Source of the DNA: Sagittula sp048553715
Lineage (GTDB): Bacteria > Pseudomonadota > Alphaproteobacteria > Rhodobacterales > Rhodobacteraceae
DNA: 64,000 nucleotides
Assembly: GCF_048553715.1 (NCBI RefSeq)
Contig: NZ_JBLZNC010000002.1
Span: 434,001-498,000 of the forward strand
Reading direction: 5' to 3'
The first letter of the stretch is position 1; every line of letters begins with the position of its first letter. Below, piece after piece: positions 33,916 through 43,490 of this stretch. Under the pieces are notes generated by a model. The model ran no database searches and was not told the DNA's origin. It saw only the letters and a program-made list of their open reading frames with translations. Both the position numbers and the translations under genes were made by a program.

Positions 33916-34461
33916 TTAAATCAGCCGAACCTGCGCCCCGATGGGGACCAGCTCGAACAGCTCGGCAATCTTTTCGTTGTACAGACCAATGCAGCCGTCC
34001 GACGACCGTCGCCCGATCTTGCGTGTGTCATGGGTGCCGTGGATCAGATAGGCGGGCCAATCAAAATACAGCGCATGGGTGCCCAGCGGATTGTCAGGCG
34101 CACCGCCCGCGACCGGCTTCCAATCGGGGAACCGCTCCATCTGGCTGGCGGTCGGCGTCCAACTGGGTCCGACCTTTTTGCGCACGATCTCTGTATAGCC
34201 GCGTTTCGTCAGTTCGTCGGTTTTTGGCACCGATGTCGGGTAAATCCGGTAGTCCGACCCATCCCCCGACCAGAAATGCAAGGCGCGGCTTTCGGTGTCG
34301 CAGACAATCGACGCCTTGCCCAACTGGCTGAAGTGGTCGCGCCAGTCCTGCATGGCGAAGCTGGATACGTTGCGGCGGATGTCGGTGGCGCGCGCTGTGG
34401 CAGGCACAACCAAGGCGGCGGCAGCCCCGGTGATGATCAGTTGACGACGAGAAAGTGTCAT
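33916..34461 (-). CDS. L,D-transpeptidase (YkuD/ErfK family)
   Basis: A 181-residue exported enzyme. The N-terminus MTLSRRQLIITGAAAALVVPATARA has an SRR motif before the hydrophobic stretch, suggesting Tat or Sec export. The YkuD domain shows NPLGTHALYFDWPAYLIHGTHD and the catalytic Cys segment RRSSDGCIGLYNEKIAELFELV. Such enzymes form 3-3 peptidoglycan cross-links or attach proteins to peptidoglycan. ATG 34461 is preceded by GAGGGG; a second ATG four codons earlier lacks proper spacing. It is a single-gene unit with its own terminator. Confidence 0.9.
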   Translation of the reverse strand: MTLSRRQLIITGAAAALVVPATARATDIRRNVSSFAMQDWRDHFSQLGKASIVCDTESRALHFWSGDGSDYRIYPTSVPKTDELTKRGYTEIVRKKVGPSWTPTASQMERFPDWKPVAGGAPDNPLGTHALYFDWPAYLIHGTHDTRKIGRRSSDGCIGLYNEKIAELFELVPIGAQVRLI

Positions 34462-34571
34462 TTTGCCCCTCATTGCTTGAAAGCTGTTGAGGGTTAGATG
34501 CGTGCGTCACGCATCAAAGGAAAATCACAGCTCCGAGATCACCCGCGTGAGTGCAAGGAAGCCACGCAAAC

Positions 34572-34608
34572 GGGCCGAAAACCGCCACCGTCCACACGGT
34601 GACGGCCC
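34572..34608 (-). terminator. Possible terminator of topA
   Basis: CACCGT (34586-34591) pairs with ACGGTG (34596-34601) inside an outer GGGCCG/CGGCCC pair (34572-34577, 34603-34608). On the minus strand GCGGTTTTCGG follows the inner stem. It is not a textbook structure. Confidence 0.4.
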
Positions 34609-34613
34609 TTTGT

Positions 34614-37277
34614 TTAGTCCTTGGCGGCCGGCTTTTTAGCCGGTGCTTTCTTGGCCGTGGTCTTTTTCGCTGCGGTTTTCTTGGCGGCAGGCTTCTTGGC
34701 AGCTTTCTTGCCGCCCTTTTTACCTGTCTTTTCCGCAATCAAAGCCAGCGCTTCGTCCATCGTCAGCTTTTCGGGATCGGCATCTTTGGGCAGCGTGGCG
34801 TTCACCTTTTCCCATTTGACGTAAGCGCCGTATTTGCCGTCATAGACCGCAATCTTGCCGCCATCGGGGTGATCCCCGACCTCTGCCAGAACCTTGGCCG
34901 CACCGCGACGCCCGCGCCCCGGATTGGCCCGTTTGTCCGCCAACATTTCGACTGCAAGGTTCATGCCGGTCTCGAAAACCTCCTGCAATTCCTTGAGGTT
35001 GACGTAGACCGGTTTCTCTTCGTCGGGCAGCTGGTGCATGATGTACGGCCCCCACGGACCCAGCGCGGCCTTGATGACGCCCCCCTCCGGGTGCATGCCG
35101 ATTTCACGCGGCAAGGTCAGCAGCGTTACCGCCTTTTCCAGCGTCATCTCGTCAGGCGCCCAGCCCGGCAAAGGCTTTTTGGACCGGTCCATCGGCAGGT
35201 TCGAGCGATGCGGTTTTTCCTTTGATCCCGGCACCTGTTCGCCGCGCTGAAGATAAGGGCCGTACTGGCCGAACTTCAGCCAGATCTGGTCGCCTTGGTC
35301 CTCGCCCAGCAAAATATCGTCGGCACCATCGCCGGTGATCGGACGGGTGTAGGTGCATTCGGGGTAGTTGCCGCAGCCGACAAAGCCACCGCTGCGCGAG
35401 GTTTTCAGATGCAACTGACCTGCGCCACAGCGCGGGCAGACACGCGGATCGGTGCCATCCTCGCGCGGGGGGTAAAGCTGCGGGGCCAGTGCCTCGTCCA
35501 GCACGTCCAGCACCTCGGAGATCCGCAGATCAGAGGTCTCTGAAATCGCGGCAGAGAAATCACGCCAGAAGCGGTTCAGCACCTCCTTGTAGTCCAGATC
35601 ACCGGCGCTGACATCGTCGAGCTGGTTTTCCAAGGCAGCTGTGAAATCGTATTCCACGTAGCGTTTGAAGAAGTTCTGCAAGAAGATCGTAACAATCCGC
35701 CCCTTATCTTCGGGGATCAGACGGTTCTGTTCCTTGCGGACATAATCGCGGTCTTGAATGGTGCTGATGACGCTGGCGTAGGTCGAGGGGCGGCCAATGC
35801 CCAGCTCTTCCATCCGTTTGACCAGCGTGGCCTCGGTGTAGCGCGGTGGCGGCTGGGTAAAACTTTGCTGCCCCACCACGGCGCCCTCGGCGGCCTTGAC
35901 CACCTTGGCGTCGCCCTTGGGCAGGCTCGCGGCGCCGCCCAGTTTGGCAGGCTCCCCCTGCATGACCTGCGGCAAACGGCGATCATCGTCCGACCCGCTT
36001 TCGACGTCGTCGCGGCCTTCCTCATAGACCTTCAAAAAGCCGTCGAATGTGATGACCTGACCCGTCGCGCGCAGACCGACCTGCGCATCGTCAGAGCCGA
36101 TTTCGACCGTGGTGCGTTCCAGCTTGGCCGATTCCATCTGGCAGGCCAAGGTCCGCTTCCAGATCAGATCGTACAGCTTGCGCTGGTCCGCATCACGCAG
36201 TTGCAGCTTTTCCGCGTCCGCCGCCATGTCGGTGGGGCGGATACATTCGTGCGCTTCCTGTGCGTTCTTGGCCTTGTTCTTATAAATACGAGCCTTTTCG
36301 GGCACATAGGCCTTGCCATAACGCGCCTCGATCGCGGCCCGGGCAGAGGTCACGGCCTCCGGCGCCATGTCGATCCCGTCGGTCCGCATGTAGGTGATAT
36401 GGCCCGCCTCATACAGGCGTTGCGCCGTGCTCATGCATTGTTTGGCACCCATGCCGAATTTGCGGCTGGCCTCTTGCTGAAGGGTCGAGGTCATGAACGG
36501 CGCCGATGGATTGCGCGTGGCGGGCTTGGCTTCCACGCTGGTCACGCTCAAGGCACGTGATGTCACAGCCTGCACGGCAAGCTCCGCCGCTTCCTGCGTG
36601 GGAATGTCGTACCGGTCGAGCTTTTGGCCCCCCAGTACTGTCAGGCGCGCCTCATATTCCTGACCGCGCGGGGTCACCATCTGGGCGCGGACCTGCCAGT
36701 ATTCACGCGGGTTGAATGCCTCGATCTCGGTTTCGCGTTCGACCACAAGCCGCAGACATACCGATTGCACCCGACCGGCCGAGCGCGCGCCGGGCAGTTT
36801 GCGCCACAGCACCGGCGACAGGTTGAAGCCCACAAGATAATCCAGCGCACGGCGCGCCAGATATGCCTCGACCAGCGGCGCGTCGATCTCGCGCGGGTTT
36901 TTCATCGCCTCGGTGACGGCCTGTTTGGTGATCGCGTTAAAGGTCACACGGCTGACATGGGTCGATTTCTTGATAGACCGCCGCTTTGTCAGCGCCTCTT
37001 TGAGGTGCCATGAAATCGCCTCGCCTTCGCGATCAGGGTCAGTCGCGAGGATCAGTTCGTCATCGGTTTTCAGCGCTTCGGCGATGGCTGCGACGTGTTT
37101 GCGCGAATCGTTCGGCACCTCCCACGTCATGTCGAATTCATGCTCGGGGTCGACCGATCCATCTTTGCGCGGCAAATCCCGAACATGCCCGTAAGAGGCG
37201 AGAACCGTATAGTCGGACCCCAGATACTTGTTGATGGTCTTGGCCTTGGCCGGGGATTCGACGACAACGACGGGCAT
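34614..37277 (-). CDS. topA: DNA topoisomerase I (type IA)
   Basis: An 887-residue enzyme that relaxes negative supercoils. The TOPRIM domain is at the N-terminus (VVVESPAKAKTINKYLG, then TDPDREGEAISWHL). The catalytic Tyr is in ITYMRTDGIDM, and GRPSTYASVISTIQDRDYV follows in the core. A four-Cys zinc ribbon (CPRCGAGQLHLKTSRSGGFVGCGNYPEC) and two Rossmann-like topoisomerase C-terminal repeats (KFGQYGPYLQRGE, GPWGPYIMHQ, YDGKYGAYVKWE) come next. The last 35 residues are almost only Lys, Ala, Pro and Thr, a flexible DNA-binding tail common in alphaproteobacteria. It lies downstream of nothing on its own strand for 590 bp except dprA's region and probably has its own promoter. Confidence 0.97.
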   Translation of the reverse strand: MPVVVVESPAKAKTINKYLGSDYTVLASYGHVRDLPRKDGSVDPEHEFDMTWEVPNDSRKHVAAIAEALKTDDELILATDPDREGEAISWHLKEALTKRRSIKKSTHVSRVTFNAITKQAVTEAMKNPREIDAPLVEAYLARRALDYLVGFNLSPVLWRKLPGARSAGRVQSVCLRLVVERETEIEAFNPREYWQVRAQMVTPRGQEYEARLTVLGGQKLDRYDIPTQEAAELAVQAVTSRALSVTSVEAKPATRNPSAPFMTSTLQQEASRKFGMGAKQCMSTAQRLYEAGHITYMRTDGIDMAPEAVTSARAAIEARYGKAYVPEKARIYKNKAKNAQEAHECIRPTDMAADAEKLQLRDADQRKLYDLIWKRTLACQMESAKLERTTVEIGSDDAQVGLRATGQVITFDGFLKVYEEGRDDVESGSDDDRRLPQVMQGEPAKLGGAASLPKGDAKVVKAAEGAVVGQQSFTQPPPRYTEATLVKRMEELGIGRPSTYASVISTIQDRDYVRKEQNRLIPEDKGRIVTIFLQNFFKRYVEYDFTAALENQLDDVSAGDLDYKEVLNRFWRDFSAAISETSDLRISEVLDVLDEALAPQLYPPREDGTDPRVCPRCGAGQLHLKTSRSGGFVGCGNYPECTYTRPITGDGADDILLGEDQGDQIWLKFGQYGPYLQRGEQVPGSKEKPHRSNLPMDRSKKPLPGWAPDEMTLEKAVTLLTLPREIGMHPEGGVIKAALGPWGPYIMHQLPDEEKPVYVNLKELQEVFETGMNLAVEMLADKRANPGRGRRGAAKVLAEVGDHPDGGKIAVYDGKYGAYVKWEKVNATLPKDADPEKLTMDEALALIAEKTGKKGGKKAAKKPAAKKTAAKKTTAKKAPAKKPAAKD

Positions 37278-37437
37278 CTGGTTGTGCTACCTCTACTGTT
37301 AACTCTGCAAACCACCCGGCAGGCGGTTTGCGGCGCTTGATGTGGGGTTTAAGGGGGTGTTGTCAATGACATGACTTGCGCCCCACGCGCCGTCCCCACA
37401 GACTGCCCATATTTATAGCCTTGTCCATGGACCTCTT

Positions 37438-37863
37438 ATGCGACCCTTCATTCTTGTGCTTTTTTTGATCTGTGCCCTGCCTTTGCATGCATGGCACAGC
37501 CCCGCCCGCGGCACGGCAGACCGCGCCGATCTGATGGATGCAATGCGCCCCCATATCGAATGGATTTTCGGGGCGCCCATTGTATTTGTCGTTTCCGACC
37601 TGCGGGTCGACGGCGATGCAGCCTTTGCCATCCTGACCCCGCAACGCCCCGATGGCCGCCCGCTCACGCGCAATGATCTGCGGCACCCTGCGCCCGACGG
37701 CGAGAACCCTTTCGACTATGACGGTGCGTCGGTTCAGGCGCTGCTGAAGCGGTCCGGCGACACATGGGTCGCGGTGCATTGGGCCATCGGCGCGACCGAC
37801 GTCTGGTGGTTCTGGGACGGCTATTGCAGCGATTGGTCGGGGGTGCTGACCGAATTGTGCTAA
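37438..37863 (+). CDS. Small secreted protein of unknown function
   Basis: A 141-residue protein with a signal peptide (MRPFILVLFLICALPLHAWH). The mature part contains IEWIFGAPIVFVVSDLRVDGDAAF, PQRPDGRPLTR and a Trp-rich end (WVAVHWAIGATDVWWFWDGYC), with two Cys near the C-terminus that could form a disulfide. The pattern suggests a compact periplasmic domain, similar to small NTF2- or inhibitor-like folds, but I do not recognise the family. It is divergent from topA and ends five bases from the convergent dprA stop. Confidence 0.7.
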   Translation: MRPFILVLFLICALPLHAWHSPARGTADRADLMDAMRPHIEWIFGAPIVFVVSDLRVDGDAAFAILTPQRPDGRPLTRNDLRHPAPDGENPFDYDGASVQALLKRSGDTWVAVHWAIGATDVWWFWDGYCSDWSGVLTELC

Positions 37864-37868
37864 AGGCA

Positions 37869-39035
37869 TTACCTTTTGGTAATCAGAGAGAGGAACCCGC
37901 CGGGCTGGCGTTTGACTTGACCCTCCAGCTCAAGCTCCGTCAACACGGAGGCGATGTCACCCGCGCCGGAGCCGATGTCGCGCATCAGCTGATCCTCGGC
38001 CGTGGGGGACGGGCCGAGCCGGTCCAGAATTTGCCGGTGCAAGGACGCAACGCGGCGCAGGTTAGGGCGCGGCGCAGGCTCTTCCATCGCGGTGGGCGCA
38101 GGTGGCGGTAAATCAAAGCTGCCCTGATCTGGCCCCTCCAGCGGTGGCAGGGCTTCCAAGACATCATCCGCGTGGCGTACCAGACGGGCGCCATCACGGA
38201 TCAACAGATTGCATCCGGCGGCGCGGGCATCCAGCGGATGGCCCGGCACGGCAAGCACCTCTCTCCCCTGATCCAGCGCACCGCGTGCGGTGATGAGCGA
38301 CCCTGATTTGGCGGCTGCCTCCACCACTACAACGGCCCGCGACATACCTGACACGATGCGATTGCGGGTCGGGAAATGACGCGCCATCGGCTGCATCCCA
38401 ATGGGCTGTTCGGACAGAAGCGCCCCGCCCTGTTCCACAATATCTTCCGCCAGTTTGGCGTTTTCTGATGGGTAGATCACATCGACACCGCCCGCGAACA
38501 CCGCCACGGTGCCTTGCCCCAAAGCCGCCTCATGCGCGGCGGTATCGATGCCGCGCGCCAGCCCCGACACGATGCAATAGCCATTGGCCGCAAGATCGCG
38601 CCCCAGACTGCGCGCCATGCGCCCCCCCAAGGACGACGCATTCCGAGCACCAACCAGGGCAATCATGGGACGGTTCAATATCCCGGCATCCCCGCGCACC
38701 CAAAGCAGCGGAGGCGCGTCCGGCAGTTCCGCCAGATCTGCGGGATACTCCGCTGCGCCCCGTGCGATCAGACGGGCGCCTGCCTGCTGGCCTGCGCGCA
38801 GCTCTGCCTCTGCTACCGATTGCGGGCAGGCCTCGTAATCCTTGACCCCGGCGGTGCGCGCCACCTCCGGCAGTGCAGCCAAAGCGGTGCGTGCATCACC
38901 GTGTTCGGCCATCAGCCGCCAGAATGTCGTGGGACCCACCCTGCGAGAGCGCAAGAGGCGGAGCCAGTCCACACAGATATCTTCCGTGGTGGGTGGGAGT
39001 GGGGGGTGAGTGGAAGAGTAGCTGTCGTCGCGCAT
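37869..39035 (-). CDS. dprA: DNA processing protein DprA (natural transformation / recombination mediator)
   Basis: A 388-residue protein. The Rossmann-like core has VGARNASSLGGRMARSLG, GYCIVSGLARGIDTAAHEAAL, AVFAGGVDVIYPSENAKLAEDI, GMQPMARHFPTRNRIVSGMS and EAAAKSGSLITARGALDQGREVLAVPG, the DprA/Smf signature. An N-terminal helical (SAM-like) part and a C-terminal winged-helix part (RQILDRLGPSPTAEDQLMRDIG) flank it. It loads RecA onto incoming single-stranded DNA. ATG 39035 follows GGGGACAGG; a GTG seven codons earlier is weaker. No other competence gene is beside it. Confidence 0.94.
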   Translation of the reverse strand: MRDDSYSSTHPPLPPTTEDICVDWLRLLRSRRVGPTTFWRLMAEHGDARTALAALPEVARTAGVKDYEACPQSVAEAELRAGQQAGARLIARGAAEYPADLAELPDAPPLLWVRGDAGILNRPMIALVGARNASSLGGRMARSLGRDLAANGYCIVSGLARGIDTAAHEAALGQGTVAVFAGGVDVIYPSENAKLAEDIVEQGGALLSEQPIGMQPMARHFPTRNRIVSGMSRAVVVVEAAAKSGSLITARGALDQGREVLAVPGHPLDARAAGCNLLIRDGARLVRHADDVLEALPPLEGPDQGSFDLPPPAPTAMEEPAPRPNLRRVASLHRQILDRLGPSPTAEDQLMRDIGSGAGDIASVLTELELEGQVKRQPGGFLSLITKR

Positions 39036-39132
39036 CCTGTCCCCGCCGTCTTGCACGAACAGCTATAGCGCGAGACAGGTTAATCAGCGGTAAACCGTTC
39101 CGCGCGATTTTGCGCTAACTTCCACGCAACAC

Positions 39133-40554
39133 TCAGGTGCCGGAACCGCCAACCGTCAGCCCGCCGATCATCACCGTCGGCTGGCCCACACCCACTGGAA
39201 CCCACTGCCCCTGCTTGCCACAGTTGCCCATACCCGGGTCCAGCGCCATGTCGTTGCCAATGGCGCGGATGCCGTTCAGCGCAGTCGCCCCGTCGCCAAT
39301 CAGAGTCGCCCCTTTGACCGGCGCACCAATCTTGCCGTCTTTGACGCGGTAGGCCTCGGTACAGGAGAACACGAACTTGCCGTTTGTCGTGTCCACCTGC
39401 CCGCCGCCGAAACCAACGGCCCAGATCCCGTCTTTCAGATCGGCCACGATGTCCGCCGGATCGCTGTCACCGCCCAGCATGTAGGTGTTGGTCATGCGCG
39501 GCATCGGAATATGGGCATAGCTTTCGCGCCGCCCGTTGCCCGTCGGCGCAACCCCCATCAGCCGCGCATTCTGGCGGTCCTGCATGTAGCCCACCAGCTT
39601 GCCATCCTCGATCAGGACATTCTTACCCGAAGGCGTGCCTTCGTCATCAATGGTGATGGAGCCGCGCCGATCCGGGATCGTGCCGTCATCCAGCACGGTC
39701 ACCCCTTTGGACGCGATCTGCTGCCCCATCAAACCGGCAAAGACCGACGCCCCCTTGCGGTTCGCATCGCCTTCCAGCCCGTGGCCAATGGCCTCGTGCA
39801 GCAGAATACCGGGCCAGCCGGGCCCCAACACAATATCCATGACACCGGCAGGCGCCGGCTCCGCCTCAAGGTTGACGAGCGCAATGCGCAGCGCCTCGCG
39901 CGTTTTGCCCTGCCAGTCCTGCGGCGCAAGCAAGCCGTCCAATGTGACGCGTCCGCCGCCACCTGCGGTGCCCGCCTCGCGGCGGCCCTGATCCTCTACG
40001 ATGACAGAGACATTGACCCGCGTCATCGGACGCACATCTGTCATCAGCCCCCCTTCGGGACGCAGAATGGCGACCTCTTGCAGGGAGGCGGAAATTGTCG
40101 CGGTCACCTGCACCACACGCGGGTCCAGCGCGCGGGCAAAGGCATCGATTTCCTTCAGCGTATCGACCTTGACCGGAAAGCTCGCGCCCTCGATCGGATC
40201 GGCGTCCGTGTACAATGTCCGATTCGTCCCCGCAGGCGGGGGTGCCATCACCCCGCCACCGGACCCGATGGCCAGCCGCGCCGTCTCGGACATCCGTTTC
40301 AGCGCCTGTTCAGAAATATCGGTCGAATGCGCATAGCCCGCGACCTCGCCCCGCACGGCGCGCAAACCAAATCCTTCGGATGCGTCATAACTTGCAGTTT
40401 TTATGCGCCCATCATCCAGAACCAGCGATTCAGACCGACGCCGTTCCAGGAAAAGCTCGCCATCTTCGGCCCCTAGCAGCGTTTCACGCAGCTGGGCCAA
40501 GGTGCGATCCAGGTCCAAAAGTGTCTCGAAAGGGCGAAAAGTTGCGTCAGGCAT
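39133..40554 (-). CDS. tldD: Metalloprotease TldD
   Basis: A 473-residue zinc protease of the TldD/PmbA family. The zinc-binding motif is in LLHEAIGHGLEGDANRKG (HExxxH), and the C-terminal active-site region has GNCGKQGQWVPVGVGQPTVMIGGLTVGG. The N-terminal domain includes GELFLERRRSESLVLDDGRIKTASYD. TldD works with TldE/PmbA to degrade unfolded peptides or process small modified peptides; the partner is not in this window. ATG 40554 has GAGG six bases upstream. It is divergent from ctaC across 218 bp, an arrangement I associate with Rhodobacteraceae. Confidence 0.95.
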   Translation of the reverse strand: MPDATFRPFETLLDLDRTLAQLRETLLGAEDGELFLERRRSESLVLDDGRIKTASYDASEGFGLRAVRGEVAGYAHSTDISEQALKRMSETARLAIGSGGGVMAPPPAGTNRTLYTDADPIEGASFPVKVDTLKEIDAFARALDPRVVQVTATISASLQEVAILRPEGGLMTDVRPMTRVNVSVIVEDQGRREAGTAGGGGRVTLDGLLAPQDWQGKTREALRIALVNLEAEPAPAGVMDIVLGPGWPGILLHEAIGHGLEGDANRKGASVFAGLMGQQIASKGVTVLDDGTIPDRRGSITIDDEGTPSGKNVLIEDGKLVGYMQDRQNARLMGVAPTGNGRRESYAHIPMPRMTNTYMLGGDSDPADIVADLKDGIWAVGFGGGQVDTTNGKFVFSCTEAYRVKDGKIGAPVKGATLIGDGATALNGIRAIGNDMALDPGMGNCGKQGQWVPVGVGQPTVMIGGLTVGGSGT

Positions 40555-40772
40555 CTGGACCTCGGAGTTGATCTGGATCAAAAAAGCGGCGCTTTGCCGC
40601 AAGTGCCATGCTTCCACGGGTGGACAGAATATGGTTTCTAGGCCGGCAGAACGCAACGGTATGTCATGAGGAAGAGGTCGGGACTGCAATTCTGGACCTC
40701 AACCTCATGTATCCATTGGAAATTTCCGGGTCGGCGGGCCCGTGTGCAACTCGAATCGATCAGGGTAGAGAC

Positions 40773-41684
40773 ATGAACCTCAAGACGATGATGACGGGCC
40801 TCGCGGGTGCCCTTGTCGCCGCGCCGGCGCTGGCGCAGGACCTGCCGGTCATTGGCCGGCCCGAACAAGGCGGCCTTGGCTTCCAGCCTGCGGCGACCGA
40901 ACTGGCCCGTGATCTGCAGTGGCTCGACGGTATGATCAACGTGATCATCATCGCGATCTGCCTGTTTGTGATCGGCCTGCTTGCCTTCGTTTTCATTCGC
41001 TATAACCAGAAAGCGAACAAGACACCGGCGACCTTCACACATAACTCCCCGATCGAGGTGGCATGGACCATCGGCCCGATCGTGATCCTTGTGTTCATCG
41101 GTGCCTTCTCGCTGCCGGTGCTGTTCAAACAGCAGGAGATCCCCGAGGGTGACATCACCATCAAGGTCACAGGCTACCAGTGGTACTGGGGCTATGAATA
41201 TGTCGGCGAAGATCTGGCCTACGACAGCTACATGATCGGTGCGCCCGGTGCGGACCTGAGCTACATGGGCGACGATGTGCCCGCAGCCACCGCTGACTAC
41301 CGCCTGAACGACGGCATCGTCGACCAGCTCGAAGCGGTCGGTCTGTCGCGCGACGAATGGCTGCTGGCCACTGACACTGCCGTGGTTGTCCCGGTTGGCG
41401 CAACCGTGGTCATGCAGGTCACCGGTGCAGACGTGATCCACTCCTGGACCATCCCCGCCTTCGGCGTGAAACAGGACGCCGTTCCCGGCCGTCTGGCAGA
41501 GCTGTGGTTCGAGGCAGAGCAGGAAGGCATCTACTTTGGCCAGTGTTCCGAGCTTTGTGGCATCGCGCACGCCTACATGCCGATCACCGTCAAGGTCGTC
41601 AGCCAAGAGGCGTATGACGCATGGTTGGCCAACTCGGTCGAAGCGGGCTGGTACACAGACGTCCGCGACGTCCTGACCAACTGA
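40773..41684 (+). CDS. ctaC: Cytochrome c oxidase subunit II
   Basis: A 303-residue subunit of aa3-type oxidase that accepts electrons from cytochrome c. It has a signal peptide (MMTGLAGALVAAPALAQ), two TM helices (WLDGMINVIIIAICLFVIGLLAFVFI and VAWTIGPIVILVFIGAFSLPVLF) and a periplasmic cupredoxin domain. The CuA ligands are in DVIHSWTIPAFGVKQDAVPG and CSELCGIAHAYMPI. The aromatic electron-entry stretch YQWYWGYEY is present. It heads the cluster ctaC-ctaB-coxF-like-ctaG-ctaE-surf1; subunit I (ctaD) is absent here, as in many relatives. Confidence 0.97.
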   Translation: MNLKTMMTGLAGALVAAPALAQDLPVIGRPEQGGLGFQPAATELARDLQWLDGMINVIIIAICLFVIGLLAFVFIRYNQKANKTPATFTHNSPIEVAWTIGPIVILVFIGAFSLPVLFKQQEIPEGDITIKVTGYQWYWGYEYVGEDLAYDSYMIGAPGADLSYMGDDVPAATADYRLNDGIVDQLEAVGLSRDEWLLATDTAVVVPVGATVVMQVTGADVIHSWTIPAFGVKQDAVPGRLAELWFEAEQEGIYFGQCSELCGIAHAYMPITVKVVSQEAYDAWLANSVEAGWYTDVRDVLTN

Positions 41685-41705
41685 TCCTTGATCTGAAAAG
41701 ACAAC

Positions 41706-41730
41706 GACGCGGCGATCCCCTCGCCGCGTC
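41706..41730 (+). promoter_or_regulatory. Hairpin between ctaC and ctaB
   Basis: A perfect 10-bp stem, GACGCGGCGA (41706-41715) with TCGCCGCGTC (41721-41730), without a T-tract. It may set the relative amounts of the ctaC and ctaB messages by partial termination or 3'-end protection. Confidence 0.5.
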
Positions 41731-41763
41731 ACCCCATGTGACCCAGCGACCGAAAGCCCGGAC

Positions 41764-42699
41764 ATGAGCGACGCAAGCTTTGACACTGACATGACCAACA
41801 CGCAGGACGCAGAATTCGGCGATTATTTCGCGCTGCTCAAACCGCGTGTTATGACGCTGGTGGTGTTCACGGCATTCGTCGGCCTGCTGGCGGCGCCGGT
41901 GGCGATTCACCCCTTTCTCGGCTTCTGTGCCGTGCTCTTCATTGCATTGGGCGGCGGAGCTTCCGGCGCTTTGAACATGTGGTATGACAGCGACATCGAC
42001 GCCGTCATGAAGCGCACCGCAAAGCGGCCCATTCCCGCAGGAAAGGTCACCCGTGAAGAAGCGCTGGCCTTTGGCCTCACGCTGTCGGTGTTTGCCGTGG
42101 TCTTCCTTGGCCTCGCGACAAACTGGCTGGCTGGCGGGCTTCTCGCCTTCACCATTTTCTTTTACGCCGTGATCTACACCATGTGGCTGAAGCGCGCGAC
42201 GCCGCAGAACATCGTGATCGGCGGCGCGGCTGGTGCCTTCCCTCCGATGATCGGCTGGGCGGCGGCCACGGGCGAAATCTCCACCGCGTCGGTGCTTATG
42301 TTCTGCCTGACCTTCCTGTGGACCCCGCCGCATTTCTGGGCGCTGGCGCTGTTTGTGCGGATGGATTACGACAACGCCACCGTGCCGATGTTGACTGTCA
42401 CCCACGGGCGTAAATCCACGCGCAACCACATTCTGGTCTACACCATCCTGCTGGCGGTCTTTGCGATTGGCCTTGGCTTTACGCAAGTGGGCGGACCCGT
42501 CTATCTCGCCACCGCCATCGTTCTGAATGCCTTATTCCTGAAAGGCGCCGTCCAGATCTGGCGCCGGGATGAGGACGCCTCTGAAGCGGATAACTTCAAG
42601 GTGGAAAGATCTTTCTTCAAACTCTCTTTGCTTTACCTCTTTGCGCATTTCGGCGCGATCTTGGTAGACACCGGCCTGAGCCGGTTCGGAGTACTCTAA
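41764..42699 (+). CDS. ctaB: Protoheme IX farnesyltransferase
   Basis: A 311-residue membrane prenyltransferase that makes heme O from heme B, needed for aa3 and related oxidases. The Asp-rich motif is in GGGASGALNMWYDSDIDAVMKRTAKRPIPAGKV, and the second conserved region is YTMWLKRATPQNIVIGGAAGAFPPMIGWAA. Nine or so hydrophobic helices are seen. Its stop overlaps the start of the next gene by one base. The start may be ten codons later at a second Met; the first was kept because it is the first in-frame ATG. Confidence 0.95.
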   Translation: MSDASFDTDMTNTQDAEFGDYFALLKPRVMTLVVFTAFVGLLAAPVAIHPFLGFCAVLFIALGGGASGALNMWYDSDIDAVMKRTAKRPIPAGKVTREEALAFGLTLSVFAVVFLGLATNWLAGGLLAFTIFFYAVIYTMWLKRATPQNIVIGGAAGAFPPMIGWAAATGEISTASVLMFCLTFLWTPPHFWALALFVRMDYDNATVPMLTVTHGRKSTRNHILVYTILLAVFAIGLGFTQVGGPVYLATAIVLNALFLKGAVQIWRRDEDASEADNFKVERSFFKLSLLYLFAHFGAILVDTGLSRFGVL

Positions 42700-42893
42700 T
42701 GGCGATCACCAAAGAACATGAGCTGCACAAGCGGCGCCGGTCCCGCAACGTGGGGCTTGGCCTGACGCTGGTGGCCTTTATCGCGATCGTTTTTGGCATG
42801 ACCATGGTCAAGGTCAGCCGCGGCGATTTCGCCATGCAGCCCACCGCGAATTCCACCGTTATTGGTCAGGAGGCTCCGGAAGATGGCAATTGA
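42699..42893 (+). CDS. Small membrane protein of the oxidase cluster (CoxF-like)
   Basis: A 64-residue protein with a basic N-terminus (EHELHKRRRSRN), one TM helix (VGLGLTLVAFIAIVFGMTMVKV) and a short periplasmic tail. It overlaps ctaB at its start and ctaG by 11 bases at its end. A small single-helix protein at exactly this place, called CoxF in some alphaproteobacteria, is typical of these clusters. It probably helps assembly of the oxidase, but its function is not established from sequence. Confidence 0.75.
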   Translation: MAITKEHELHKRRRSRNVGLGLTLVAFIAIVFGMTMVKVSRGDFAMQPTANSTVIGQEAPEDGN

Positions 42894-43470
42894 CCCGAAG
42901 ATGAAAACCCTCGCCCAGACGGTTGGGGTCGTGGTGACGATGGGTGCGCTCGCCTGGGCGTCGGTGCCGTTTTACGACTGGTTCTGCCGTGTCACGGGCT
43001 TTGGCGGCACGCCATCGATTGCCGATGCGTCCGGGTCTGAAATTCTCGACCGCACGATTACCGTGAAATTCGACGCATCGCGTGAACGCGGCATGCCGTG
43101 GGAGTTCAAACCCGCGCAGACAGAAATGACGGTGCGAATCGGCGAAGAGGGGCTGGCCTTCTACGAGGCCTACAACCCCACTGACCGTCCGGTAGCCGGT
43201 CAGGCCGCTTATAATGTGGCTCCCTATCAGGCCGGCGCATACTTTAACAAAATTGAATGCTTCTGCTTTACCGAGCAGGTGCTTCAACCGGGGGAACGGG
43301 TGCAAATGCCCGTGAGCTTCTTTGTCGATCCTGAAATCGTCGAAGACAGCGATGCCAAATATGCCAAGCATATCACCCTGTCCTACACTTTCTACGAGAT
43401 CGATTTGCCCGAAAACGTGCAAGCCGCGCTCGACACTGCTAATGACGATGCTAAGGCATCCGTGAACTAA
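42883..43470 (+). CDS. ctaG: Cytochrome c oxidase assembly protein CtaG (Cox11), copper delivery to CuB
   Basis: A 195-residue protein with one N-terminal TM helix (TLAQTVGVVVTMGALAWASVPFYDWFCRVTGFGGT) and a periplasmic immunoglobulin-like domain. The copper-binding CFCF motif is in FNKIECFCFTEQVLQPGE, with YNVAPYQAGAYF before it and VSFFVDPEI after. Cox11 inserts copper into the CuB centre of subunit I. ATG 42883 has AGGAGG (42869-42874) upstream; a longer frame from 42862 is less likely. It lies between the CoxF-like gene and ctaE. Confidence 0.96.
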   Translation: MAIDPKMKTLAQTVGVVVTMGALAWASVPFYDWFCRVTGFGGTPSIADASGSEILDRTITVKFDASRERGMPWEFKPAQTEMTVRIGEEGLAFYEAYNPTDRPVAGQAAYNVAPYQAGAYFNKIECFCFTEQVLQPGERVQMPVSFFVDPEIVEDSDAKYAKHITLSYTFYEIDLPENVQAALDTANDDAKASVN

Positions 43471-43490
43471 CGCCTGAACGAGGGAACGCC